NCBI GenBank assembly: GCA_964499575.1
Contig: CAZCLK010000001.1
Span: 1 to 64,000 of the forward strand
Source: JAAYCT01 sp964499575
GTDB taxonomy: Bacteria; Bacillota; Clostridia; Saccharofermentanales; Saccharofermentanaceae
Reading direction: 5' to 3'
Length of the DNA stretch: 64,000 nucleotides
Below the pieces are notes generated by a model. It was not told the DNA's origin and did no database searches. It saw nothing but the letters and a program-made list of their open reading frames with translations. The position numbers and the translations under genes are program-made. Shown piece by piece: positions 36,930-46,507 of the stretch. The first letter of the stretch is position 1; each line of letters starts with the position of its first letter.

Positions 36930-38579
36930 ATGAAGAAGAAGCTCACCCGACTGATGGCCGTTCTGTTGGCTGTCACCCTCTTGTCCGGTCTTGTTGCCGG
37001 ATGCGAGAATCTAGGCAAGGCAAAGGTCAAGAAATTCGACATGTTCATTGCCATGCCCGGAACCGAGCTGAACGAGGGTAACAAAGCCCAAGCGGAAATC
37101 ACCAAGATCACCGGAGTCGAAGTCAAAGAGACCTGGTTGACCAGCCAGTCCGCTGAAGAAGCGATCGGAGTCATGATCGCCGCAAAAGACTATCCGGATT
37201 TCATTGAGGCTTCCGACGGATACCAGCTTATGGTCGACGCCGGAGCGCTGATCCCGATCGACAAGTATTGGGACAAATATCCGAACATTAAGAATTACCT
37301 GTCCGAGGCGCAGTGGAATATGTGCCGTAAAGAAGACGGTCACATCTACGCGATTCCTCAGTTCGGTATCGTGAATGAGCGTGATGTCAGCCCGATCCAC
37401 AACGACGAGGCTTGGTGGATCCAGACCCGTGTCCTGAAGTGGGCCGGTTATCCCAAGGTCGAGACCATCGACGAATTCTTCAAATTGCTTGAAGATTATG
37501 CAGCTGCGAACCCCAAACACGTGGACGGCACAGATGTCATCCCGTACACGATACTCAGTGAAGACTGGAGATATTTCTGTCTGGAGAATCCGCCGCTGTT
37601 CCTTGCCGGTTCTCCGAACGACGGTTCCGTTATTGTTGATCCCGATACCCAAAAGGTCATCGACTACAATACCACTCCGATCGCAAAACAGTATTTCAAG
37701 AAGTTGAATGAAGAGTTCAAGAAGGGTATGATCGATCCCGAATTCTTCTCTCAGTCATATGACGAGTACATAACGAAAATTTCCACCGGACGTGTTCTCG
37801 GTTTTGTCGACCAGTTCTGGGACTGGGGATACACGGCTCAAGACGCGATTAAGGCAGCCGGTTTGACCGATTGCACGTATGTACCTCTCGGCATCGTTGC
37901 CGAGGCCGGTATTGAAGAGCGTTATCACAATGAGCCGGTCCTTGACGTATCCGGCGGTCTTTCCATCACCACCAGCTGCAAGGATATCGACGGCGCGATG
38001 AAGTTCATCAGCGACCTTCTGACCCAAGAAGTTTTGACGCTCCGTTTCTGGGGAATCAAAGACGTAGACTACAAAGTCGGTGACGACGGTCTTTTCTACA
38101 GAACTCCTGAAATGCGCGCCAATTCAATTGATGCCAACTACAAGGCAGACAACCTTTGTCCTTACGCCTACTTCCCGCAGTATCAGGGCATGAATCTCGA
38201 CGGGAAGAACGGATGGCGTCCGGACAACCAGCCCTCCGAATTCTTTGAAGATCTGTTACCGGAAGTTAAGGAGTGCCTCGAGGCGTACGGCGCCAAGACA
38301 TATGTTGAGATGCTTAATCCCAGCGTGCCGAACTCCCCGTGGTTCCCGATGTGGTCCTATTCCAATGACCTGACCACCGATACTCCCGGCGGTCTTGCCT
38401 GGGCGACGATGAGCGAAGTGAAGCATGAATGGTTACCGCGTGTCGTCATGGCAGATGATTTTGAAGCAGAGTGGGCGGCATATCTGGAAGAGTATAATAC
38501 TCGTGCCGACATTGATGCTTTCCTTACTCAGATGCAGGCTGAAGTTGACAGAAGAATTGCGGTTGCCGCAGGTAATTAA
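36930..38579 (+). CDS. ABC transporter sugar-binding lipoprotein (LplA type)
   Basis: A 549-residue extracellular solute-binding protein. A lipoprotein signal ends in LVAGC (Cys about 24), and the large size and Tyr/Trp-rich body fit the family taking up oligosaccharides and uronates in Firmicutes. ATG 36930 follows GGGGGA; the ORF extends upstream, but the signal peptide starts here. Its neighbours indicate xylo- or arabino-oligosaccharides as ligands. Confidence 0.92.
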   Translation: MKKKLTRLMAVLLAVTLLSGLVAGCENLGKAKVKKFDMFIAMPGTELNEGNKAQAEITKITGVEVKETWLTSQSAEEAIGVMIAAKDYPDFIEASDGYQLMVDAGALIPIDKYWDKYPNIKNYLSEAQWNMCRKEDGHIYAIPQFGIVNERDVSPIHNDEAWWIQTRVLKWAGYPKVETIDEFFKLLEDYAAANPKHVDGTDVIPYTILSEDWRYFCLENPPLFLAGSPNDGSVIVDPDTQKVIDYNTTPIAKQYFKKLNEEFKKGMIDPEFFSQSYDEYITKISTGRVLGFVDQFWDWGYTAQDAIKAAGLTDCTYVPLGIVAEAGIEERYHNEPVLDVSGGLSITTSCKDIDGAMKFISDLLTQEVLTLRFWGIKDVDYKVGDDGLFYRTPEMRANSIDANYKADNLCPYAYFPQYQGMNLDGKNGWRPDNQPSEFFEDLLPEVKECLEAYGAKTYVEMLNPSVPNSPWFPMWSYSNDLTTDTPGGLAWATMSEVKHEWLPRVVMADDFEAEWAAYLEEYNTRADIDAFLTQMQAEVDRRIAVAAGN

Positions 38580-38637
38580 GGTGCCCCGTTTTGATGACAT
38601 CCATTGATTTGGAGCCATCGTTGAGACAGTGTCAATC

Positions 38638-38676
38638 GAGAGGGTGGCCGGGTTTTCGGACAACGGCCACCCTCTC
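38638..38676 (+). repeat. Intercistronic hairpin between binding protein and permease genes
   Basis: GAGAGGGTGGCCG (38638-38650) and CGGCCACCCTCTC (38664-38676) form a perfect 13-bp stem around a 13-base loop. No T-run follows. Such elements commonly protect the binding-protein mRNA or partly stop transcription, so that more binding protein than permease is made. Confidence 0.8.
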
Positions 38677-38700
38677 CTCATGAAAGGAAGTGTTGCGGCA

Positions 38701-39831
38701 GTGACGGAAGAAAAACTGAATGACTCCTATTCGGCAGAAACCGATTCGGCAGATGAAATCGCCGCAAAAAAGAAATCGGATTCAATTAAAAGACGCGAGC
38801 TCGCATATACGTACCGATCCTCTTCTTCACGATCCGAAATAAATGACGAAGAACCCGCGGGCCCTGTATCCCGGGCAGAAAGACGGCGTAAAAAGGCGGA
38901 GCGATCCGGCGAACCGAAAGTTAAACTGAATAAAAAGACTCTTTTACGACAAAAAGAGCTGATAATAATCACAATCCCTTTTATACTTTACGGATTATTA
39001 TTCTATTATGCTCCTCTGGGCGGTTGGCTCATGGCCTTCCAGGACTACAAGCCCCAAAACGGACTTCTTGGCTCCGAATGGGTTGGATTGGATGTCTTTA
39101 AATATTTGCTCAATGAAAAATCTTTTCAATTGGTTTTCAGAAATACTTTGGCGATGGGTATCATCAATCTGGTCCTGAGCTTTGTTTTCGCGATCGGATT
39201 TGCCCTTCTTCTCAATGAAGTTCGTCTCAAAGGGCCCAAAAAGTTCGCTCAGACCGTTTCCTATTTACCTCACTTCCTATCCTGGATTATTGTCGTAGGA
39301 ATCATTCGAGACATGCTATCGATGGATCATGGTATCGTCAATGAGATATTGGTCGGATTAGGCATAGTCGACGGGCCGATAAATTTCTTTTCTAAACCGG
39401 GTTGGTTCTGGTGGATCGTCGGTTTCTCGAATGTTTGGAAGGAAACGGGATGGAACAGCATCATCTACCTTGCCGCGATCACTGCGATCAATCCGGAAAT
39501 GTACGAAGCCGCTTCGTTGGACGGAGCGGGCCGATTCGGAAAAATGTGGCACGTAACGCTGCCCGGGATCCGTCCTACCATATTCATCCTGCTTCTGATT
39601 AACCTGGGAAATGTCCTGAATGTCGGATTTGAGATTCAGTACCTGCTTACGAACGGAGTAGTAAAAAGTGTTTCCGAAACAATCGATATATGGGTCTTAT
39701 ACTGGGGCATCGGCCAGGGTGATTTCTCCCTGGGTTCGGCCGCAGGTATTTTCAAGAGCGTCATCGCCATCATTTTAATATTCCTAGCCAATTCGTTCGC
39801 TAAAGCAACCGGCGAAGAGCGATTGTTTTAG
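38701..39831 (+). CDS. ABC transporter permease (LplB type)
   Basis: A 376-residue inner-membrane permease with a charged N-terminal region of about 80 residues, six membrane segments, and the EAA loop 'EAASLDGAGRFGKMWHVTLPG' variant near residue 270. I chose GTG 38701, ten bases after AAAGGAAG; earlier in-frame starts lie in or before the 13-bp hairpin. Partner of the next permease. Confidence 0.88.
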   Translation: MTEEKLNDSYSAETDSADEIAAKKKSDSIKRRELAYTYRSSSSRSEINDEEPAGPVSRAERRRKKAERSGEPKVKLNKKTLLRQKELIIITIPFILYGLLFYYAPLGGWLMAFQDYKPQNGLLGSEWVGLDVFKYLLNEKSFQLVFRNTLAMGIINLVLSFVFAIGFALLLNEVRLKGPKKFAQTVSYLPHFLSWIIVVGIIRDMLSMDHGIVNEILVGLGIVDGPINFFSKPGWFWWIVGFSNVWKETGWNSIIYLAAITAINPEMYEAASLDGAGRFGKMWHVTLPGIRPTIFILLLINLGNVLNVGFEIQYLLTNGVVKSVSETIDIWVLYWGIGQGDFSLGSAAGIFKSVIAIILIFLANSFAKATGEERLF

Positions 39832-39847
39832 AAAGGAGACAATAAAT

Positions 39848-40792
39848 ATGGACAATGTTGAGCTTGAGCCGAAATCTGAGCTTGTTCAATTGAAAAAAGC
39901 CAGGAGAAAAAAAATCAAAACGGCGGATTTGGTGTTCATTATTATCAATACCCTGATTCTCTCCTTTGCGGTCGCGATCACACTTTACCCGCTTCTGAAC
40001 ACCCTCGCCGTATCGTTCAACGACGCCGTGGATGCCTTGTCCGGAGGGATATATTTGATACCGCGGAAATTATCGTTGAATAATTATGAAGCGATTTTTA
40101 ACAGACGCAATTTGCGAACTGCCGCAATCAATTCCGTCCTGCGTACGGTGATCGGCACGGTATTGCACCTTTCCGTCACCGCTTTAATGGCCTATGTACT
40201 GAGTGTTAAGGAATTCGTCTTCAGAAAGCCCGTCTCTTTATTCTTCGTGCTGACCATGTATGTGAACGCCGGTCTGATTCCGGTCTTCTTGCTTTATCGC
40301 GAGTTGAGGCTCACCAACACTTTCTGGGTATATGTTATACCCGGTATGGTCGCCGGGTTTAACCTTCTGGTTCTTCGCACCTATATGAACTCTCTTCCCG
40401 ATAGTTACAGGGAATCCGCACAGATCGACGGCGCAAATCATATGACTATTTTCATGAAAATATATGCTCCGATCTGCAAACCCGTTTTTGCTACTGTGGC
40501 TCTGTTCATTGCCGTTTACCAATGGTCCGCATGGTTCGATAATATGATCTATAACCCGAGAAACACAGATTTAACGACTCTCCAGTATGAACTAATGAAG
40601 CTGTTGTCTTCAGCCATGAGCCAGACATCCTCGAGCGGTGCCTACGGACAGAGTACTCAGTCGGTCGCAATCACCCCGACATCCATTCGCGCGGCCGCGA
40701 CGATAGTCACATCCATGCCGATCGTCATTCTCTATCCGTTTCTTCAGAGATATTTCATCACAGGCCTTACGATCGGCGGCGTGAAGGAATAA
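39848..40792 (+). CDS. ABC transporter permease (LplC type)
   Basis: A 314-residue permease with six membrane segments and an EAA-like loop 'ESAQIDGANHMTIFMKIYAP' near residue 195. It ends in GGVKE, as usual for this family. ATG 39848 with AAAGGAG. No ATPase gene is present; as is known for Lpl-type importers, a shared MsmK-type ATPase from elsewhere is probable. Confidence 0.93.
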   Translation: MDNVELEPKSELVQLKKARRKKIKTADLVFIIINTLILSFAVAITLYPLLNTLAVSFNDAVDALSGGIYLIPRKLSLNNYEAIFNRRNLRTAAINSVLRTVIGTVLHLSVTALMAYVLSVKEFVFRKPVSLFFVLTMYVNAGLIPVFLLYRELRLTNTFWVYVIPGMVAGFNLLVLRTYMNSLPDSYRESAQIDGANHMTIFMKIYAPICKPVFATVALFIAVYQWSAWFDNMIYNPRNTDLTTLQYELMKLLSSAMSQTSSSGAYGQSTQSVAITPTSIRAAATIVTSMPIVILYPFLQRYFITGLTIGGVKE

Positions 40793-40829
40793 TTCAGACC
40801 TTTTCGGAGTGCACCTCCCTTCTCTATAC

Positions 40830-40871
40830 ATAACTGCCGCTTCTACCTTTTCAGGAGGAGGCGGCAGTTAT
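40830..40871. terminator. Inverted repeat after the transporter genes, possible terminator
   Basis: ATAACTGCCGC (40830-40840) and GCGGCAGTTAT (40861-40871) pair perfectly over 11 bases around a 20-base loop. It lies between two convergent genes. There is no clear T-run, so termination is inferred from place and strength only. Confidence 0.45.
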
Positions 40872-40906
40872 GTTACCGGCAGCAATACTGTGCAGGCTCA
40901 TTAATT

Positions 40907-41353
40907 CTATAGTTTGATGGGATCCAAAGATTCGACGATACGGATCGCATCGACGACACAACGACAGCAAAGATCCAGTTTATTTTGATCGCCGAAAGCT
41001 TTTTGACCCTCGGGGGTCCTCAAATTGATCCCATCCAGTATGACCCGGCAAACACAACTGCCGTGAAGCGCTCTGAAACGATCCAAAAACTCATTCACCT
41101 TCACATATGTATTTTCCTGTTTTTCTCCGTCATCGCCTTCTTTTCGACCGTAGCAAAGGCCCAGAGCCATAACGGCACCGGATACGGCTCCGCACACTTC
41201 CCCGTTACGCGCGATCCCTCCGCCGAAGCCCGTTGCGATTCGAAAAGCCTCGTCGCGGCTCATCCCGTAACGCTCGGCAAAACAACTCAGCACAATCTGA
41301 GCACAGTTGAAGCCGGAACTGAATAATTGAAGTACGTCCTTTTCGTTCAACAT
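40907..41353 (-). CDS. C_GCAxxG_C_C family redox-type protein
   Basis: A 148-residue protein with the family's conserved Cys: Cys17 in 'GFNCAQ', 'GEVCGAVSGA' (Cys near 57), a Cys pair around 98-100 and 'CCRC' near 131. The family name refers to this pattern. It is thought to bind a metal or redox centre, with function unproven. ATG 41353 has a GGCGG site upstream. It is convergent with the transporter genes and divergent from the TetR gene. Confidence 0.87.
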   Translation of the reverse strand: MLNEKDVLQLFSSGFNCAQIVLSCFAERYGMSRDEAFRIATGFGGGIARNGEVCGAVSGAVMALGLCYGRKEGDDGEKQENTYVKVNEFLDRFRALHGSCVCRVILDGINLRTPEGQKAFGDQNKLDLCCRCVVDAIRIVESLDPIKL

Positions 41354-41478
41354 CCCGTTTTTCCGCCTTTCCTCAGCTTGTTGTTCAGAGTCCCTCCGCT
41401 ATTCTATAGAAATTATATTTGATTTTGTTTCACAAGTAAATTCAGCCCGATAACAGGAATCCGTCAGAAATCGCATAG

Positions 41479-41507
41479 TTGACAAGCAAATGGATTTTCT
41501 GTAATAT
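41479..41507 (+). promoter_or_regulatory. Consensus sigma-A promoter of the TetR operon
   Basis: TTGACA (41479-41484), 17-base spacer, TAATAT (41502-41507). The two operators begin inside the -10 box. Confidence 0.85.
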
Positions 41508-41533
41508 AACGTTTGTTATATAACATCTGTTAT
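41506..41533 (+). promoter_or_regulatory. Tandem pair of TetR operators
   Basis: Two adjacent 14-bp palindromes, ATAAC-GTTT-GTTAT (41506-41519) and ATAAC-ATCT-GTTAT (41520-41533), cover the end of the -10 box and the transcription start. Identical arms with different centres point to a protein-binding site. The obvious binder is the TetR protein encoded directly downstream. Confidence 0.75.
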
Positions 41534-41545
41534 TTGGAGGTTGCG

Positions 41546-42190
41546 ATGCCCAAGGAGACTCAATTTAACCGCGAAGATATACTCGCCGCCGCTTTCGACA
41601 TTTTTCGGAGGGAAGGCATTAACGCGCTCTCAGTCCGAAAGATCGCATCCGTTGTCGGCTCTTCGACGGCTCCTGTATATTCGTGCTTTTCGGGCATCGA
41701 TGAGATCCGGGAAGCCCTGATACAGGAATCTTTCGAACGATTGATCCGCTACACCGAAAAGACCTACACAGAGGATATATTTCTCAATATCGGCGTCGGT
41801 ATGTTGGAATTTGCCAAGGACTATCCGATCGTGTACCGTACGATTTTTCTGGAAGACGCGCGCGGTCGGGATATGTTTCAGCGTTTTTCCCGGACGAGTA
41901 AAGTCCAGATGCGAAAGGAGCCGAGTCTTTCGATCTTCAGTGACAATGAGATCGATTCAATACTTGATAAATTAACTGTTTACACCCATGGTCTTTCCGC
42001 GATGATCTGCGCCGGAATTATCGAAAATCCGTCGACCGGGAGTCTCTGTACCCGACTGGCACAAACCGGCGGCGACATTATCGGAGCGACCGCCTTCCTT
42101 TCAGGTAAATGGCCGGATTATTGTAAGAATTTTGAAGAATTGAAGGGAGATCACTATGCGAACCATCACAATCCTGAACGGGATACCTGA
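41546..42190 (+). CDS. TetR-family transcriptional repressor
   Basis: A 214-residue regulator with the N-terminal helix-turn-helix (about 14-52, including 'ALSVRKIASVVGSSTAPVY') and a ligand-binding helical C-terminal half. ATG 41546 has GGAGG upstream; the longer start would begin inside the operator. It probably represses itself and the two flavodoxin-fold genes with which it overlaps (35 bases with the first). Confidence 0.92.
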   Translation: MPKETQFNREDILAAAFDIFRREGINALSVRKIASVVGSSTAPVYSCFSGIDEIREALIQESFERLIRYTEKTYTEDIFLNIGVGMLEFAKDYPIVYRTIFLEDARGRDMFQRFSRTSKVQMRKEPSLSIFSDNEIDSILDKLTVYTHGLSAMICAGIIENPSTGSLCTRLAQTGGDIIGATAFLSGKWPDYCKNFEELKGDHYANHHNPERDT

Positions 42191-42704
42191 CGACGCCTAC
42201 ACCGTATTTGAGTCGGCGCTGGAACAAGCCGCAAGCGTCGAAAATCCGGATCGAAAAATCAATATCATCCGTCTTCGGGACCTTGACATCCGCTATTGTA
42301 CGGGGTGTTGGGATTGCTGGGTCAAGACCCCGGGAATATGCGCGCATCATGACGATATGCCCGCGATATATCGCGAGGTTCTGCATTCGGATCTGATGGT
42401 CTTCCTCTCCCCGATAACGCTCGGCTTTGTCAGCGCGCTCACCAAGAAAACATGTGACCGTATGATTCCGATCGTTCACCCCTATATTACCTTCCACAAA
42501 AATGAACTTCATCACAAGAGTCGATACAAGAAATACCCGAAGATGGGGCTGATCCTTCTTGACCCCGAAAAGAGTCTTGTCGACTTTGAAAATACCCGTC
42601 AAATATTTTACCGGCTCTCGATTAATTTAAAGACGGACTTAGCGCTGGCTTTACACGTTAACGGTTCCGAAAAGGAGGTTCACGATGCGATTTCTTCTAT
42701 GTAA
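42156..42704 (+). CDS. Flavodoxin-fold NAD(P)H oxidoreductase with Cys motif
   Basis: A 182-residue protein of the FMN-dependent NADPH reductase type. After the first strand, residues about 46-66 hold 'CTGCWDCWVKTPGIC', a motif of iron-sulfur flavoproteins and NADPH-dependent FMN reductases, followed by 'LMVFLSPITLGFVSA'. ATG 42156 behind GGGAG. It overlaps both neighbours, so the three genes are co-translated. Substrate unknown. Confidence 0.85.
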   Translation: MRTITILNGIPDDAYTVFESALEQAASVENPDRKINIIRLRDLDIRYCTGCWDCWVKTPGICAHHDDMPAIYREVLHSDLMVFLSPITLGFVSALTKKTCDRMIPIVHPYITFHKNELHHKSRYKKYPKMGLILLDPEKSLVDFENTRQIFYRLSINLKTDLALALHVNGSEKEVHDAISSM

Positions 42705-43326
42705 CGGCTCACCACGCGGCGTCAAAGGCTTTTCCGCGAAATACATTGAGGCTTTGGCGGAAGGTCTTTTGGAGCACCGGGATATTACTGTTGAAAAGGT
42801 CCTTCTCAATCGCGTCGCCGAACACCGGGAAACTGCCGTGCGTCTTTCCGGGGTCGACTGCGCCGTCGTCGTCTTCCCTCTTTATACCGACGCGATGCCG
42901 GGGATTACAATGGCGTTTTTCGAGGAACTGCGCCCGTTTATCGGCTCTTTGGAGAACTTGTCTCTGGGATTTATCGTTCAATCCGGCTTTCCCGAGCGTG
43001 TTCAGTCCCGGGCAGTCGAGAAGTATCTTGAGCGCCTGACCGGAATACTCGGAGCCCGCTACGCGGGGACCGCCGTCTTCGGCGGAGGAATGGGCATGAA
43101 TGATAAGCGGACCGAACTGCTTCATCAACTCGGTCAGTCTTTTCTACCCGGGAAAAGATTCAATCCGGAAATTCTTTCTATGACCACTCCAATGGAAAAT
43201 ATACCCTTACCGGGCCGTGTATTCATGAGAATTCTCGGACTAACGCCTCTTGTCCAGATGGACTGGATTCGGCAACTGAAGGCAAACGGAGCATATGAGA
43301 AACGAAATGATCGTCCGTACGCATAA
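42685..43326 (+). CDS. Flavodoxin-fold oxidoreductase, partner of the preceding gene
   Basis: A 213-residue protein beginning 'RFLLCNGSPRG', the FMN-phosphate loop of the flavodoxin fold, with 'VVVFPLYTDAMPGI' at about 62-75 matching the second FMN loop. The Cys motif of the preceding gene is absent. ATG 42685 with AAAAGGAGG, overlapping the previous stop by 20 bases. The two may form a heteromeric reductase induced by a compound sensed by the TetR protein. Confidence 0.82.
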   Translation: MRFLLCNGSPRGVKGFSAKYIEALAEGLLEHRDITVEKVLLNRVAEHRETAVRLSGVDCAVVVFPLYTDAMPGITMAFFEELRPFIGSLENLSLGFIVQSGFPERVQSRAVEKYLERLTGILGARYAGTAVFGGGMGMNDKRTELLHQLGQSFLPGKRFNPEILSMTTPMENIPLPGRVFMRILGLTPLVQMDWIRQLKANGAYEKRNDRPYA

Positions 43327-43355
43327 TTACCGGTCAAATGTTTATTCGGATTTTC

Positions 43356-45416
43356 TCAATCCAACATAACCCTCGTCTCGTACCGCGGATCGGCGTTCAC
43401 TTCGTCCAGCCGGCAGGCGACCCCATCCGTGAACGTCGGGCGATTCTCGAAGAAGACCTCATCGTTCTCGAAAAGAGGCTTTATCTCAATTTGAATCTCA
43501 CGGGGCATACCGAAGCGTGAAAGGCCGATCTCCCACGCTTCCCCGGCGTTGAAATCATCTCCTTCGGGGCTCCCGTTGACGAGAAGCCGAGCACTGTCTC
43601 CTTGATAATGGACACGAAGGATACAGTCCGTCGCCGACGGATCGCATTCCAAGCGAACAGTAAAAAGTTCCCGCGACGGATCGGAAGAGCGCTTTTCGAA
43701 ATAAACGCGCGGCGGTACTTCCGAGCATCGCCGCTTGTATACATGAAAGACGCCCGACATACCCGAGGCGGTCAGCCCTTCCGGGACTTTCCGAAAATCC
43801 GGATAGACCAGAAGCCTCAATTCACTTCCGCTCTCGATCGTAATTCCTTCGCCGTCCTCGATCAGAGCCCCGTCCGTAATGATCAGGCGTTCGCCGCCGA
43901 CATGAACTTTATATGCATTTAGCGCTTGCTCACGGGTCAGAGTAATGATTTCCGCCCCGCCGGTCGGCCCCTCCATGTCATAGGAGGGCTCCCCGTCGGT
44001 ATAGAAAAAATAGACGTGCTCATCAAGGACGCATAGAGGTGTCGCTAAAGCGGTCTTCAAAACAGCTCTTCCGACTGGCATATTGAACGGAAAGAAAAAG
44101 TAATCGCCGTCGCGAATGTCGATCGGAGGAAAAGTGACGGTACCGTCTTCGAGCGGGACTTGAAGGATTTCGTTAAGATGTTCCGCCTGCTTTTGCCGGC
44201 GCTGATAATTATTCACGAAAACGTAACCGGTTTTTCCGCTTCGTCGCACGGAAATCCGAAGATCACCGGTATTTTCAGGATGAAGCGGGTTGGAATCGGG
44301 AATGGACGTGTCCATTTCGGACAATGCGCCTCCGAAGTCCCGAAGAAACATGGACAGAAGTTTGATTTCCCGGTACGGACCGCCGAGTTGTCCGTATTCG
44401 CGGATCGGAGCCCGAAAATCATACGAGAATTCAGGCACATCGTTAATATCCCCGGCTTCCCTGCTCTCCTGAAGTCCCGAAAACCGCCCTTTGGGGTTCG
44501 TTCCACCGCTGTACATATAGTATCCGAGAAGGCTCGCGCCGCTTCCGAGTTTAACGAGCGACATCGCGCCGATATCCCGGCCGGTCGCGACCGGCCGCCT
44601 TTTGCGGGTCACCTGAAGGCCGCCGCCGAGCTCCGCGGTCAGATAGGGAAATTTAGCAGGATCAAACGATAGCGTCTCGTTGATGCCGTAATCCGACCCG
44701 ATGCTGTGGTCGTTGCGCTCGTGCGTAAAGATGTAGTTTCCGCTCGGCTCGATCGCCGTGATTCTCGGGTCCCACGGAGCCTCGCAATACCCGCCCATCA
44801 CCGGCAGAAGTCCCGCGGTAATCGCCCCGCCCCAACCCGTCGCCGTGTAATAGGGCACGTCAAAGCCGATCTCGCGGGCGAGTCTCGTCAGTGTCCTCAT
44901 ATGAAAGACTCCCTCGTCACCCGAAAGTCCGCCGCAATGTCCGTATTCGTTTTCGATCTGAACACCGATGATCGGACCGCCATCTCCGGCAAACAAACCT
45001 TTGACCTGCTCGAAAATCGCCCGGTAGAAGCGTTCAACCTCCAGAAAATAATCCGGATCGTTTGTTCTGGGCTCAAAGCCCTTTTCGAAAAGCCAGTCGG
45101 GGAATCCGCCGTGACGGACTTCTGCATGCGACCACGGACCGATACGCAGGAAGAAGTAAAGCCCGCAGTCGCGGCAACATTCGATGAAGCGCCGAAGGTC
45201 TTTTCGACCGTTAAAGTCGTACTCGCCTTCCGACTCTTCATGATGAATCCAGATCACGTACGACGAGGCAATGTCGACTCCGCCGGCTTTCATTCGTCGA
45301 AGTCTCTTCTCCCATTCTGTTTCCGGGACGCGCGAATAGTGGATCTCCCCCATAACCGGAAACCAGGGTTCCCCATTCCGGGTGAGGCCGCGCTCGTTAC
45401 AGCCGAATTGTTCCAT
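43356..45416 (-). CDS. GH35 beta-galactosidase
   Basis: A 686-residue enzyme with the GH35 signature 'GVQIENEYGH' (acid/base Glu157) and nucleophile Glu262 in 'LTAELGGG'. Beta-sandwich domains follow (about 400-686). No signal peptide; it would cleave galactose from imported galacto-oligosaccharides. ATG 45416 begins three bases after the permease stop with AAGGA upstream. In the Bacillus galactan operon this place is taken by a GH42 enzyme. Confidence 0.93.
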   Translation of the reverse strand: MEQFGCNERGLTRNGEPWFPVMGEIHYSRVPETEWEKRLRRMKAGGVDIASSYVIWIHHEESEGEYDFNGRKDLRRFIECCRDCGLYFFLRIGPWSHAEVRHGGFPDWLFEKGFEPRTNDPDYFLEVERFYRAIFEQVKGLFAGDGGPIIGVQIENEYGHCGGLSGDEGVFHMRTLTRLAREIGFDVPYYTATGWGGAITAGLLPVMGGYCEAPWDPRITAIEPSGNYIFTHERNDHSIGSDYGINETLSFDPAKFPYLTAELGGGLQVTRKRRPVATGRDIGAMSLVKLGSGASLLGYYMYSGGTNPKGRFSGLQESREAGDINDVPEFSYDFRAPIREYGQLGGPYREIKLLSMFLRDFGGALSEMDTSIPDSNPLHPENTGDLRISVRRSGKTGYVFVNNYQRRQKQAEHLNEILQVPLEDGTVTFPPIDIRDGDYFFFPFNMPVGRAVLKTALATPLCVLDEHVYFFYTDGEPSYDMEGPTGGAEIITLTREQALNAYKVHVGGERLIITDGALIEDGEGITIESGSELRLLVYPDFRKVPEGLTASGMSGVFHVYKRRCSEVPPRVYFEKRSSDPSRELFTVRLECDPSATDCILRVHYQGDSARLLVNGSPEGDDFNAGEAWEIGLSRFGMPREIQIEIKPLFENDEVFFENRPTFTDGVACRLDEVNADPRYETRVMLD

Positions 45417-45418
45417 GC

Positions 45419-46507
45419 CTATTCCTTCACGCCGGCTCCCGCAAGGGACGACACCAGCACCTTCTGTGTGAATACGAAAAACGCCACGAAGGGTATCGCG
45501 ACGATCAGCGCGCCCGCGCAGAACAAGGTGAATTCGTTCTTTCTGTCAGTGACGAAACTGAATAGTCCAAGCGCGAGCGTCTGGTTCTCATTGGACCTTA
45601 AGATCAGCTTGGCGAAAATGAATTCCATCCACGGCCCGGTGAAGCTGACGATCGACAGAAATGTGATGATCGGCTTCGCCTGAGGCAGTATGATACTGAA
45701 AAATGTGCGCGCACTGCTCGCGCCGTCGATTCGGGCGGCTTCGTCATAAGCTCTTGGAATCGAGTCCATGTAACTCTTAACAAGCCAGGTATTATACGGA
45801 ATGTTTCCGGCAAGATAAATAAGAACCATGCCCCAAAGCGAATCCAGTCCATTGATACGAAGAAGTATGACATAGATTGCGATCATGCCGATAAAGGAAG
45901 GAAAAATTTGAAGGATCAGGAGCGCGAGCATCATCGTTTTTTTGAATACAAAGCGAAAGCGTGAAAACACATACGCAGCCAGAGAGCATACCAGAACCGT
46001 GCTGATTGAGGTGCCCGCGGCAATGAGGATCGTGTTTTTGAACCACATCAGATAATTCGTTTCGGAAAAGAGACGCACAAAATGTTTGGTGGTGAAACCG
46101 CCCCCGAACGGGATGATGCTCGTCGCCGAAATCGATCGTCCCGGCGAAAAGGCCGCGCTGACGGCGTATACCAACGGGTACAATACAAGAAGGCTGATCA
46201 GGCTGAGGAAAATTACGATGAACGTCTTGTAGATCCGCGTACGCGCGCGTTGAAGAGTATTGTAATACGTGAGTGTCTTCTTCGGTTCAATCATGCCGTC
46301 GGAGCTGTATTCCGAAGTGTCCGCAGTCGCCGATTCGGGCGGGGCGGTCTTCCGTTGAGCGGCTCTGGCTCTCTCCTCGGCCATTTTTGTCGCCCGTTCC
46401 ACGCGCTCGGCTCTCTCTTCGGAGCGTTTCGCTTTCTCTGCGTCCGAAATTTCAATTTCCGGGATCTTATCCGGTACTTCCGGATTTTTATCCGAGTTTT
46501 CCATCAT
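45419..46507 (-). CDS. ABC transporter permease (MalG/GanQ type)
   Basis: A 362-residue permease with a charged, Ala/Glu/Arg-rich N-terminal region of about 85 residues, then six membrane segments and the EAA loop 'YDEAARIDGASSARTFFSII' near residue 250. It ends in GVKE. Starts at ATG 46507 behind GGAG and overlaps the preceding permease gene by four bases. Confidence 0.92.
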   Translation of the reverse strand: MMENSDKNPEVPDKIPEIEISDAEKAKRSEERAERVERATKMAEERARAAQRKTAPPESATADTSEYSSDGMIEPKKTLTYYNTLQRARTRIYKTFIVIFLSLISLLVLYPLVYAVSAAFSPGRSISATSIIPFGGGFTTKHFVRLFSETNYLMWFKNTILIAAGTSISTVLVCSLAAYVFSRFRFVFKKTMMLALLILQIFPSFIGMIAIYVILLRINGLDSLWGMVLIYLAGNIPYNTWLVKSYMDSIPRAYDEAARIDGASSARTFFSIILPQAKPIITFLSIVSFTGPWMEFIFAKLILRSNENQTLALGLFSFVTDRKNEFTLFCAGALIVAIPFVAFFVFTQKVLVSSLAGAGVKE

